Assembly: GCA_013823985.1 (NCBI GenBank)
Contig: PNNB01000001.1
Location: forward strand, 1 to 64,000
Source: Sphingopyxis sp.
Lineage (GTDB): Bacteria; Pseudomonadota; Alphaproteobacteria; Sphingomonadales; Sphingomonadaceae
Length of the DNA stretch: 64,000 bases
Direction: 5' to 3'
This document shows, one piece after another, positions 26,886-35,138 of this stretch. Within the stretch, counting starts at the first letter, position 1, and each line of letters starts with the position of its first letter. The notes under the pieces were generated by a model. That model searched no databases, was not told the DNA's origin, and saw nothing but the letters and a program-made list of their open reading frames with translations. The position numbers and the translations under genes are program-made.

Positions 26886-27562
26886 GTAGCGCTCCAGTCG
26901 GCGATATAGGCTGCAAAGGCAGCCGACATGGCCGGGTCATCCTGTGGTTCGGCCCGCAACCACAAGGGCGTGCCATTGATTTCGGCCAGGCTCATCTCGT
27001 GCACATGGGTCATTGCATCGGGTGTGGCCTTTTCTAGCGAAGTCCGCATATCGGCGCTCAGCTTATAGCCTGAAAGCTCCAGCGGCCCGGATTGCGCGTG
27101 AGCGAGGAGATCTTCAGCGGTGCTGGATTTCCCGGCTTCCTTGTCCGCAATCAACCGTGTGCGCAGCATTGTCTTCAAAAGGCTGGAGCCTTTGACAGGT
27201 GCCAGCCGTACGACGGGCACATCCGCCACATGATCGATAAGCGCCCCGCCGCGCAGGGAAACGATATGCGTTATGCCCATGTCCGCAGACACGATGCGCA
27301 ACGCCTGTTGCCAGTCGTCGAGCGTTTGCGCGGTGATATCGGCCGAGCTTTCATTGCACCCGGGCAGATCGGCCAGCACCGTTCGTATGCCGCGGGTAGC
27401 CAGCAAGCGCATCATTTCAACCAGCATGCGCCGGGTCCGGTTCATTTCATCGAATAAGGGCGGAACTATCAGAACGCGGCGCGAAGCCGCATCTTCCCCG
27501 AAGCAGAGGCAAAATTCCTGCTGCCCGCCATAGCGATAGGTCCGATGCAGCGGATGCGTCAC
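26873..27562 (-). CDS. Hydrolase 2, exosortase A system-associated
   Basis: 229-residue alpha/beta-hydrolase-fold protein beginning with HRTYRYGG and the conserved block VLIVPPLFDEMNRTRRM, then VLADLPGCNES. I see no clear GxSxG elbow (the region reads VSLRGGAL), so it may not be a normal serine hydrolase. Starts at GTG overlapping the ACP stop (GTGA), indicating translational coupling. Family known only by association with exosortase A and PEP-CTERM protein sorting. Confidence 0.85.
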   Translation of the reverse strand: MTHPLHRTYRYGGQQEFCLCFGEDAASRRVLIVPPLFDEMNRTRRMLVEMMRLLATRGIRTVLADLPGCNESSADITAQTLDDWQQALRIVSADMGITHIVSLRGGALIDHVADVPVVRLAPVKGSSLLKTMLRTRLIADKEAGKSSTAEDLLAHAQSGPLELSGYKLSADMRTSLEKATPDAMTHVHEMSLAEINGTPLWLRAEPQDDPAMSAAFAAYIADWSATCAG

Positions 27563-27819
27563 CCGTCGACCTTGGCCCGTGCAAATGCGACAAGACTTCC
27601 GAACGTGGCGAACAGATCGCCATCGACATCATCATCGTCGATCATGATATCGAGCCGGTCTTCCATCTCGGTGAGCAATCCGGCAACCGCCATGGAATCG
27701 AGTTCGGGCAAGGCGCCGAATAATTCCGTGTCATTGTCCATGGCTGCCACCTGCTCGGCGGAAAGGCCCAGTATGTCCGACAGGATCGAACGGACTTTAT
27801 CAGGGAGGCTATCGGTCAT
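27559..27819 (-). CDS. Acyl carrier protein of the exosortase A accessory set
   Basis: 86-residue carrier protein with the phosphopantetheine site in ELDSMAVAGLL (Ser followed by Met rather than Leu) and an acidic segment IDDDDVDGD. It is distinct from AcpP of the fab cluster. Together with the acyl-CoA ligase and PLP decarboxylase genes it suggests activation and loading of a small acyl or amino-acid-derived group, purpose unknown. It lies 14 nt after the GNAT gene and overlaps hydrolase 2. Confidence 0.88.
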   Translation of the reverse strand: MTDSLPDKVRSILSDILGLSAEQVAAMDNDTELFGALPELDSMAVAGLLTEMEDRLDIMIDDDDVDGDLFATFGSLVAFARAKVDG

Positions 27820-27833
27820 CTTACTCTCTTCTC

Positions 27834-28880
27834 TTAAGCGGCTTTGCGGCGCATCTGCCGCAAGTGGAGGCGGGCGATCAAGGGCCAGTTCGCTACATGG
27901 TTCGGCCAGAACATGTCGAGCCGGAAACGGGGACGGACAGATTCCATCCAGTCGCGCTTGTACGCGTCGCTGCCGGTCCCGAAGTCGATCTCTTCAACCT
28001 TGTCGATATCAATCACATGCTGAAACAGCGCGGCGGACAGCAGCGTTCCGGGTGATGCGTCCAAATGCCGTTCGTCATGGGCAAGCTTGTGGATCAGGGC
28101 GATGCCATTTTCGACAGTCCAGAATTGCGCCGCAACCGGTTTGCCATCGATATAGGCAAGGCCCATCCGCAGGGTTCCGGCAAGACTTTCTTGCTGCGCC
28201 AATTGCTTCAGAAATTCCGGGCTGCCTTCATGCGGCTTCCAGCTGCGCGCATAGATTCGTTCATAGTCGCTCCAGCTTTGGGCCGAAAATTCGGTTTCGA
28301 CCCGGGTGGATACGATGTTTTTCTTGCCCTTGCGCTTGACCGTATTCTTCAACTGGCCGGGGCGCGATTCCCAATATTCGTCGAAGGAGCGCCCATTGAG
28401 GCGGATATAATGGTTCTCGTCACATTCGGTCTGGTCAACGATCCAGCCTGCGCTGGCAAATGCCGTCGCGATTTGGCTTGCCGACCCGTCCTCATCGGGG
28501 ACAGGAGCCAGAGTTAGCCGGCGCGTCCGCTGTCGTGCGGTCAAGGCCAATTGGCGCAGCAACGACAGACGCGTTGGCTCCGCGCAGGGGTCGCCATAAA
28601 TCGGGCGCCACGTAAAATTATACCAATTGGCAAGCGCGACATGATGGTTGTTCGCTTGCCGCATCAGCGGCAACCACGCTTCGGTCTCGCCATCATGCGC
28701 CCGCAGCAGCAGCGGCGCCTTTTTGCGCAGCGCCATCCGATGCAGGGGGTCGATCCAGTCCAGCCGGTCAAAAAGGCAGGGCTGCCTTTCTCGGTCAAGC
28801 GCCCCGCGTGCTGCGGCCTGCGCTGTCAGAAAATTATCGTGATATTCACCTTTTGCCGGCAAATATGTTACCCCTGACAT
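27834..28880 (-). CDS. GNAT/FemAB-like acyltransferase, exosortase-associated
   Basis: 348-residue protein with the Acetyltransf_6 (CelD/FemAB-like) fold: LKNTVKRKGKKN, AAQFWTVENGIALIHKLAHDE (two adjoining motifs) and EIDFGTGSDAYKRDWM are typical. Such enzymes transfer acyl or aminoacyl groups; the substrate here is unknown. The frame reaches back to 28946, but that would overlap the divergent ligase gene; ATG 28880, with GGAG 9 nt upstream, leaves only 30 nt to the ligase start. First gene of the leftward accessory operon. Confidence 0.8.
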   Translation of the reverse strand: MSGVTYLPAKGEYHDNFLTAQAAARGALDRERQPCLFDRLDWIDPLHRMALRKKAPLLLRAHDGETEAWLPLMRQANNHHVALANWYNFTWRPIYGDPCAEPTRLSLLRQLALTARQRTRRLTLAPVPDEDGSASQIATAFASAGWIVDQTECDENHYIRLNGRSFDEYWESRPGQLKNTVKRKGKKNIVSTRVETEFSAQSWSDYERIYARSWKPHEGSPEFLKQLAQQESLAGTLRMGLAYIDGKPVAAQFWTVENGIALIHKLAHDERHLDASPGTLLSAALFQHVIDIDKVEEIDFGTGSDAYKRDWMESVRPRFRLDMFWPNHVANWPLIARLHLRQMRRKAA

Positions 28881-28910
28881 GCCCCGCAATCTCCATTCGA
28901 ATATGACCCT

Positions 28911-30431
28911 ATGACGACCGATTTGCCAGTATTTCCGCTCGACCATCTTCCGCTGTTCGGGGAAGCCGACGCGCCTGCGCTCATCATTCGTGAAAACTGC
29001 TATACATATAAGGAGTTAAATCTCCGTATCGGTCGCCTTGCCGCTTTCCTGAAGGCAAAGGGCTTCGCGCCGGGTGATCGGGTGGCGACATGGCTAGGCA
29101 AAGGAGAGATTTCGTGCCTCATGCCCCTGGCGTCGGTGCGCGCAGGACTGGTGCACGTGCCCGTCAACCCGGTGCTTAAGGCACCGCAGGTCCGGCATAT
29201 CCTGTCGGACAGTGCGGCTAGGCTGCTGATTACCAATGCGGCACGTGCGTCCACATTGGACGGTCCGGAGGATCTTCCGCCTTTTACGATTGCCGACGAA
29301 AAACTGGTTCTGGCGCATATTGCGGACAGCGAAGCGGAATGGTGCGACATGCTGCCGCCCGACACCGACCCTGACTGTCTGGCCGCAATACTCTACACAT
29401 CGGGATCGACCGGACGTCCCAAGGGGGTGATGCTGTCGCATGCGAATCTCGCTTTGGGTGCGGTCAGCGTGGCCAGCTATCTCCAACTCAAGGCGGATGA
29501 CGTGACATTGGCGGTTTTGCCGCTCAGTTTTGACTATGGCCAGAACCAGTTGCTCTCGACATGGCGGGCAGGCGGTTGTGTCGTGCCCTTGGACTATCTG
29601 GCCCCGCGCGATGTCATCAAGGCGTGCGGCAAATATGGTGTGACCACATTAGCGGCGGTGCCTCCGCTCTGGGTCCAGCTGGTGGAGCAGGAATGGCCGG
29701 AAAATGCGGTTTCGTCCATGCGCCGCCTGACCAACAGTGGCGGTGCGCTGACGCCCAGTCTCGTAAAAATGCTGCGCAGCATTTTTTGCAGCAAGACCGA
29801 TATATTTGCGATGTATGGACTGACCGAAGCCTTCCGTTCCACCTATCTCGACCCCGCGCTGATCGATGAAAATCCGACAAGCATGGGGAAAGCAATTCCG
29901 TTTGCCGAAATCATGGTTGTTGCCCCGGACGGCACCGAGGCAGCGCCAGGTGAAGCTGGTGAACTGGTGCATGCAGGGCCGCTTGTTGCCCATGGCTATT
30001 GGCAGGATGCCGTGCGAACCGCCGAACGGTTCAAGCCAGCGCCGGCCTTTTCCGAATATGGCGGCATGGCGGTCTGGTCCGGGGATACGGTCCGCAAGGA
30101 CGCGGACGGTCTGCTTTATTTTGTCGGTCGTGATGATGCGATGATCAAGACAAGCGGTAATCGCGTGTCGCCCACCGAAATAGAGGAAGTCGCAGTGGAA
30201 AGTGGCTTGGTCGCGGAGGCCTGTGCACTGGGTCGCAAGGATGAGCGGCTGGGCGCAGCGATTGTCCTGTTCGTGCGGGGTGCGGGCGATGGTGATGCTC
30301 TTGCGGCCTATTTGCGGGGGAGTTTGCCGAATTTCATGCAACCTGCAGAAATCATCTGGCTTGATGCATTTCCCAAAAATGCGAACGGAAAGCTCGACCG
30401 GAATCTATTGGCGCAGCAATTAGCAGCCTGA
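28911..30431 (+). CDS. Acyl-CoA ligase (AMP-forming), exosortase A system-associated
   Basis: 506-residue adenylate-forming enzyme. The P-loop-like motif YTSGSTGRPKGVMLSH (about residues 160-175), YGLTEAF, the GDT segment SGDTVRKDADG and the catalytic Lys in NANGKLDRN are present. Predicted to activate a carboxylic acid for transfer to the nearby carrier protein or to CoA; substrate unknown. Divergent from the GNAT gene, with a very short shared upstream region. It pairs with the PLP decarboxylase gene downstream, from which it is separated by one oppositely oriented gene. Confidence 0.88.
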   Translation: MTTDLPVFPLDHLPLFGEADAPALIIRENCYTYKELNLRIGRLAAFLKAKGFAPGDRVATWLGKGEISCLMPLASVRAGLVHVPVNPVLKAPQVRHILSDSAARLLITNAARASTLDGPEDLPPFTIADEKLVLAHIADSEAEWCDMLPPDTDPDCLAAILYTSGSTGRPKGVMLSHANLALGAVSVASYLQLKADDVTLAVLPLSFDYGQNQLLSTWRAGGCVVPLDYLAPRDVIKACGKYGVTTLAAVPPLWVQLVEQEWPENAVSSMRRLTNSGGALTPSLVKMLRSIFCSKTDIFAMYGLTEAFRSTYLDPALIDENPTSMGKAIPFAEIMVVAPDGTEAAPGEAGELVHAGPLVAHGYWQDAVRTAERFKPAPAFSEYGGMAVWSGDTVRKDADGLLYFVGRDDAMIKTSGNRVSPTEIEEVAVESGLVAEACALGRKDERLGAAIVLFVRGAGDGDALAAYLRGSLPNFMQPAEIIWLDAFPKNANGKLDRNLLAQQLAA

Positions 30432-30498
30432 ACCGGCGTTTTGCGCCTATTGGAGATTTCCCGCCGCACCTGCCGAAAGGCCCGGCGGGAAACAATTG

Positions 30499-31302
30499 TC
30501 ACCGACAGTTACGCGGACGTGCTGTTTGGACCGTGTACACATAGCCGTCGCGGGTATTGACGGTAATGCACTGTTCCGATGCGGCGCGCCACCAGGTGGT
30601 GTATTTCCCGTTGTAGTCGGTTTTATCCGAGTCACGGACGACAAAACCGCGCTGGGTCAGCGACGAATTGGCATAGCCCTTTGATTGCCCAACCAGATCG
30701 TTGACGTTCACATAGCCGCCATAGCCGCCACCATAGCTGTAGCCAGGGCGATAGGATGTCTCATGCGAACGCTGGCGAACGCCTTGCTCAAAGCCGCTGG
30801 AATAGGCGTCGGACCGGTCATAATTATGGTAGGACTGGTTATACAAACCGTCGCGATATCCCCGCTCATATTGGGATTCGCGGTTGGCGTCATCATAGTG
30901 ATAACCTTCGCTGTGATGGTCGGACTTGTGGGCCAGGGCAAGAACGCCAATCAAAGCCGCAGCGCCCACTGCGACTGCCGCCGCCTTGTCGCCGCTATTG
31001 CCCTTCTGTCCGCAATCCGAAGCAGGAGCGCTATTCACCGATTCATACCGTCCGTCATAGGTGGAGACATTCACGCATTCTTTTTTGGAACTGTTCCACC
31101 AGTGCGTCCATTTGCGGTCGTCGCGGGTCGTCGTGCCCGTATTGTAGTAGCCGCGCGATTCCAGCTGTTCTTCCCCACCGGCTGCCCGTGCACCGACCAG
31201 GTCAGAGAGCGCGGAAGGTGTTTTTGCGTAGGAAGGGACAGCGCATAAAATAAGGGCGGATACGCTTACCGCCGCACATGTTTTCTTGGCAAATTTGGTC
31301 AT
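30499..31302 (-). CDS. Exported protein with a duplicated domain, function unknown
   Basis: 267 residues. Signal peptide 1-26 (VPSYAK). Residues about 31-97 and 198-267 are two copies of the same unit: both contain DLVG, then RG followed by Tyr or Phe, a WW pair, a Cys, V-x-T-x-DG-x-Y and a final Cys. Between them lie a hydrophobic segment (106-124, AAAVAVGAAALIGVLALAH) and a Tyr/Ser/Gly/His-rich stretch (about 130-195). I do not recognise the family. It sits in opposite orientation between the acyl-CoA ligase and decarboxylase genes of the exosortase set. ATG 31302 has GGAG 7 nt upstream; a TTG at 31305 is less likely. Confidence 0.75.
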   Translation of the reverse strand: MTKFAKKTCAAVSVSALILCAVPSYAKTPSALSDLVGARAAGGEEQLESRGYYNTGTTTRDDRKWTHWWNSSKKECVNVSTYDGRYESVNSAPASDCGQKGNSGDKAAAVAVGAAALIGVLALAHKSDHHSEGYHYDDANRESQYERGYRDGLYNQSYHNYDRSDAYSSGFEQGVRQRSHETSYRPGYSYGGGYGGYVNVNDLVGQSKGYANSSLTQRGFVVRDSDKTDYNGKYTTWWRAASEQCITVNTRDGYVYTVQTARPRNCR

Positions 31303-31522
31303 CAATCGTCTCCCGGTTAATTGATACTTCCCCAGTTTTTGCGACCAATTGCTGTGCCAGTGTTGAGACTCACTTTGGCTATCGCGGCCAGAATATCTTA
31401 TTGTAAAATGACTTTACAGGATTTTTTTGCGACATTCCGCGAAGCGGCCCGGCGCGCAACGGGCATGCAAAAACGCCATCATGGTTATGAAAAGTTTTAC
31501 CCAATTGTCCTAGGGCAGGCTT

Positions 31523-32749
31523 ATGAAAGCAACCGGTCCAATCCCTTTAGGTTTCCTTGGCAACGAAGGCGAGCTCGCCATCGGCGGAATGACGGCCAGC
31601 GCCTTGGTTGACCAGGCGGGCGATACACCGTTGTTCGTTTATTCTATCGACCATTTACGGCAGCGCGTTGCCGACTTGCGTGCTGCTATGCCACAAAGGC
31701 TGGCGATCCATTACGCGATGAAGGCCAATCCCTATCCGGCTCTCCTGTCGCTAATGAACGGTCTGGTTGACGGGTTTGATGTTGCATCGGGCGGGGAACT
31801 CGAATTGGCGCTTCAGGCCGGGGTGGACGCCGCGAAGATCAGTTTCGCCGGACCTGGCAAGCGTGATCGCGAATTGCAGCGTGCCATCGCCCTTGGCGTG
31901 ACCTTGAACTGCGAATCCGAAGGCGAGGCGGACCGTGCGCTCCGCATCGGCGCGGAACTTGGCCTGACGCCCCGCATTGCTATCCGGGTGAACCCCAGCT
32001 TTGACCTTAAAGGATCGGGCATGAAAATGGGGGGCGGGGCCAAACAATTTGGCGTCGATGCGGAACGTGTGCCTGCCCTTGCCCGGCATCTGATTGCGCA
32101 AGGGGCAGACTGGCGCGGCTTCCATATCTATGCCGGATCGCAGGCGCTGTCGGCCGACGCGATTATCGCGATGCAGGCGCAAACGCTTGCGCTGGTCGTC
32201 GATCTAACCGATGCGATTGGACAATCACCTGCGCGTGTCAATTTGGGCGGCGGTTTCGGCATCCCCTATTTCCCCGGCGATGTGCCAGTGGATATCGGTG
32301 TTGTGGGGCATGCTCTGACAGAGGCTTTTGACGGGTTGCCGGGCTCCCTTGCATCCACGGATTTCTGCGTCGAACTCGGACGCTATCTGGTGGGTGAGGC
32401 CGGCGTCTATCTGACCCGCATCGTCGACCGCAAGGTCAGCCATGGGGAGGTGTTCCTGATCACCGACGGCGGCTTGCACCATCAACTGGCCGCCAGCGGA
32501 AATTTCGGCACGGTTATACGGCGCAACTATCCGGTGGCGATTGCCACGCGCTATGAAGCAGAGCCGGAGGAGGTCGCCTCGATCGTCGGATGCTTGTGCA
32601 CACCGCTCGATAAATTGTCCGACCAGGCGCATTTGCCGCACGCGGATGTGGGCGATCTGGTCGCTATATTCTGTGCAGGGGCCTATGGGGCCAGCGCAAG
32701 TCCCGCCAATTTTCTGGGGCAGGGACCAGCGAAGGAAATGCTGGTTTAG
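31523..32749 (+). CDS. PLP-dependent decarboxylase, exosortase A system-associated
   Basis: 408-residue member of the ornithine/diaminopimelate decarboxylase fold III family. The PLP lysine is in HYAMKANPYPALL (about residue 57), with GFDVASGGEL, SFAGPGKRD, NLGGGFGIPYF and the C-terminal catalytic region IVGCLCTPLDKL. It resembles LysA but differs in its glycine-rich blocks as the exosortase-linked subfamily does. It probably supplies a decarboxylated amino-acid derivative to the pathway including the ligase and carrier protein; this is inference. Its stop overlaps the stop of the convergent zinc-finger gene. Confidence 0.88.
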   Translation: MKATGPIPLGFLGNEGELAIGGMTASALVDQAGDTPLFVYSIDHLRQRVADLRAAMPQRLAIHYAMKANPYPALLSLMNGLVDGFDVASGGELELALQAGVDAAKISFAGPGKRDRELQRAIALGVTLNCESEGEADRALRIGAELGLTPRIAIRVNPSFDLKGSGMKMGGGAKQFGVDAERVPALARHLIAQGADWRGFHIYAGSQALSADAIIAMQAQTLALVVDLTDAIGQSPARVNLGGGFGIPYFPGDVPVDIGVVGHALTEAFDGLPGSLASTDFCVELGRYLVGEAGVYLTRIVDRKVSHGEVFLITDGGLHHQLAASGNFGTVIRRNYPVAIATRYEAEPEEVASIVGCLCTPLDKLSDQAHLPHADVGDLVAIFCAGAYGASASPANFLGQGPAKEMLV

Positions 32750-32940
32750 CCTTTGCCGTTATCGGCAGGTCCGCCCACCAGAACAAAACGCCGGTCGCAA
32801 TAGCCGCAATCGACATAGCCTTTTTCGTCGATTTGCAACCACACCTTGGGATGTCCCAGCGCAGCAGGAATGTCGCCGCTGCCATCGCAAGCGATACGGG
32901 TTTCACGGACGCGGATTGTTTCAGGCTGGAAAGTGCTCAT
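32746..32940 (-). CDS. Zinc-finger domain protein (zf-CHCC, NDUFS6-like)
   Basis: A 64-residue protein with one CHCC zinc site: Cys18, His30 (GHPKVWL), Cys45 and Cys48 (CGYC). This matches the small alphaproteobacterial zinc-finger family related to the NDUFS6/13-kDa subunit of complex I. Exact role is not established. It is too short to score well in gene finders, but all four ligands are present and the start ATG is clear. Confidence 0.85.
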   Translation of the reverse strand: MSTFQPETIRVRETRIACDGSGDIPAALGHPKVWLQIDEKGYVDCGYCDRRFVLVGGPADNGKG

Positions 32941-32979
32941 CCGCGCCGCTTAGCAAAGCGACGGGCCCGCCGCAACGGC

Positions 32980-33528
32980 TCAAAAATAGTTGAGGGTAAT
33001 TGACCAGTTGCCGGTATATTTGCCGGGCGCCTGATTAGCGCCAACTTCCAATGTCGCGCCAAGGGGGAATGTGAAGATCCCGTTGGCGGCGGCAATGCGA
33101 AAACGCGTTGGTGCGGTCGTGAGGACGGCAGTAGGGGTGCTGCCGACCACAAATGTCCGCACGCGCATCGGTGCGCCGGGACCGGTGATCAAAATGCTGT
33201 TCGCGCCGAGCGATATGTCGACCCGTTGATTGAACGTTCCTTGACCCGAAAAAGTCGCAGGGCTCTGCCCGCCACCGACCAGAACGATCCCGTTCGTGGC
33301 CGTGCGCGCGCCTGTCGGCGCCATCGTCACGGTGCCAGCGGTCGTTCCGGGAATGAGGGAGCCGAAATCCAGATTATCGTCAATGACGAACGAAAGCGGG
33401 CGCACAACCGTTATCTCGGCATTGCCCGGCTTTGTATCTGCAAACGCCGGATTGCTTGCAAACGCCGCCGTTACAACGGCGAGCGCGATGCCCAGCTTTT
33501 TGGCTTGCCTGAATTTTGCCCCACACAT
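32980..33528 (-). CDS. Exported DUF4402-like protein, copy A
   Basis: 182 residues with a signal peptide (ending NPAFAD, about residue 31). The mature part has the beta-strand pattern LDFGSLIPG, a middle with ATFSGQG, and the C-terminal motif GKYTGNWSITLNYF typical of DUF4402, small secreted beta proteins of unknown function that are sometimes linked to surface or pilus-like structures. It shares this architecture with the next gene (33595-34107), 66 nt upstream; the two form a tandem paralogue pair. No PEP-CTERM tail. Confidence 0.75.
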   Translation of the reverse strand: MCGAKFRQAKKLGIALAVVTAAFASNPAFADTKPGNAEITVVRPLSFVIDDNLDFGSLIPGTTAGTVTMAPTGARTATNGIVLVGGGQSPATFSGQGTFNQRVDISLGANSILITGPGAPMRVRTFVVGSTPTAVLTTAPTRFRIAAANGIFTFPLGATLEVGANQAPGKYTGNWSITLNYF

Positions 33529-33594
33529 GGCAGGGGATATAGACCTGAAATAGTAAAGATATTCTGTATGTACCGCGCAACCGTGCGGGCTAAA

Positions 33595-34107
33595 TTACAG
33601 AAAATTCACCGTGACGGTAAAATTCCCCTGGTACAGACCGGCTGCCTGCGAAGGGTTCACGCGCAGCCGACCGCCGACATAAAAGGAATATTGCCCGCTC
33701 GCCCCCATGATCTGGAATGGCAATCCACTTTGCTGGAACTGGTCCAGCAACATTTGATCGGTCCCCGACACCCGCGTCAGCTGGATATTGCTGGGCAGGT
33801 TTATGAAAACCAGCGTTAAGGGAGCGGCGACGACATCAAAGCGCGCGCGCGAAACATTGCCACCCACCGGAAGGGCATTTCCCGCCGAGACGACAACAGT
33901 GTCGCTTGTGGGCGGAATACGGAGTCGGCTTTGCACGCTTCCTGCGATAACCGATCCGAAATCGAGACTTGTTGCATTGGTTACCAAACCCGGATTGACG
34001 ATTTGTGTCTGTGTATCGCCGGGCAGCGCATAGGCCGGCTGAACGCCCGCCAAGGATGCGCCAAGGGCAGCTAAACGCCCGAAAATAGGGATAAGCCGAC
34101 TTTTCAC
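33595..34107 (-). CDS. Exported DUF4402-like protein, copy B
   Basis: 170 residues, signal peptide ending QPAYAL (about residue 28), then LDFGSVIAGS and the terminal motif GLYQGNFTVTVNFL that mirrors copy A. The probable start is a GTG; no better start retains the signal peptide. The two copies are divergent in the middle, so duplication is not recent. Function unknown. Confidence 0.72.
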   Translation of the reverse strand: MKSRLIPIFGRLAALGASLAGVQPAYALPGDTQTQIVNPGLVTNATSLDFGSVIAGSVQSRLRIPPTSDTVVVSAGNALPVGGNVSRARFDVVAAPLTLVFINLPSNIQLTRVSGTDQMLLDQFQQSGLPFQIMGASGQYSFYVGGRLRVNPSQAAGLYQGNFTVTVNFL

Positions 34108-34220
34108 AGCGTCGCTGCTACAGAACAGGGCTGCCCATTTGGTAACCAGATATGATGAAGATGGTGGTTACCATGTTTCGCCCGATTGCGCAGGGGGCAA
34201 GGCTTCGCTATCGCACGTGC

Positions 34221-35138
34221 ATGTCCAGCAAAGCCATTTCGATACAGAGTCTCTCCAAAAAATATGCAGGCGGCAAACAGGCGCTGGACGATGTCAGTTT
34301 TGACGTCGCGCAGGGGTCTATTTTCGGGCTGCTCGGGCCGAATGGCGCGGGCAAATCGACGCTGATCAATATCTTGGCGGGTCTGGTGATGAAGACGTCC
34401 GGATCGGCCTCGATCTGGGGCTTCGACATCGACGCCAACCCCCGCAATGCGAAGGCGTCCATCGGGATTGTGCCGCAGGAGATCATGTTCGATCCCTTCT
34501 TCACGCCAAAGGAAGCGCTGGAGTTGCAGGCTGGCCTCTATGGCGTGCCCAAGGCGAAGCGCAAAACGATGGAACTGCTCCGCGCGGTCCGGCTGGAGGA
34601 CAAGGCCGACGCTTATGCGCGCACATTGTCCGGCGGCATGAAGCGGCGTTTGCTGGTGGCAAAGGCAATGGTGCATTCCCCGCCCGTTATCGTGCTTGAC
34701 GAGCCTACTGCCGGTGTCGACATCGAATTGCGGCAGCAGCTGTGGGATTATGTGGTCCAGCTGAACCGCGAAGGCGTGACCGTGGTCCTGACCACCCATT
34801 ATCTGGAAGAGGCCGAACAGCTGTGCGACCGGATTGCTATCATCAACCACGGCAAGCTGATCGCGAACAAGCCGACGAAGGAACTGGTCGGAATGGCCCG
34901 CGAAAAGGCGGTTGTCCTGACCATTGACCGGGACATTTCGGAAGCGCCGCAACATGCCGCATTTGAAAAGTCGGAACTAGTCGCCGACCGGACCGTGGAA
35001 ATCACCTATAATAAGGACCGCATGAACGCGGGCGAAGTCTTGGCCGCCATGCAGGGCCTTGGCCTCGGCATTGTGGATGTGACCACGAAGGAAGCAGATC
35101 TGGAAGATGTGTTCCTGCGGTTGACCAGTACCCCGTGA
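34221..35138 (+). CDS. ABC transporter ATP-binding protein without an adjacent permease
   Basis: 305-residue ATPase with Walker A GPNGAGKST, signature LSGGMKRRLLVAKAM, Walker B VIVLDEPTAGVD and the H-loop TTHYLEEAEQ. It resembles the multidrug/antibiotic (YadG/CcmA-type) group. ATG 34221 is chosen because the conserved region starts soon after; an upstream frame to 34152 is unconserved. No permease gene lies next to it, so its partner is elsewhere. Its stop overlaps the nadB start by one base (TGATG), so nadB is translationally coupled to it. Confidence 0.88.
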   Translation: MSSKAISIQSLSKKYAGGKQALDDVSFDVAQGSIFGLLGPNGAGKSTLINILAGLVMKTSGSASIWGFDIDANPRNAKASIGIVPQEIMFDPFFTPKEALELQAGLYGVPKAKRKTMELLRAVRLEDKADAYARTLSGGMKRRLLVAKAMVHSPPVIVLDEPTAGVDIELRQQLWDYVVQLNREGVTVVLTTHYLEEAEQLCDRIAIINHGKLIANKPTKELVGMAREKAVVLTIDRDISEAPQHAAFEKSELVADRTVEITYNKDRMNAGEVLAAMQGLGLGIVDVTTKEADLEDVFLRLTSTP

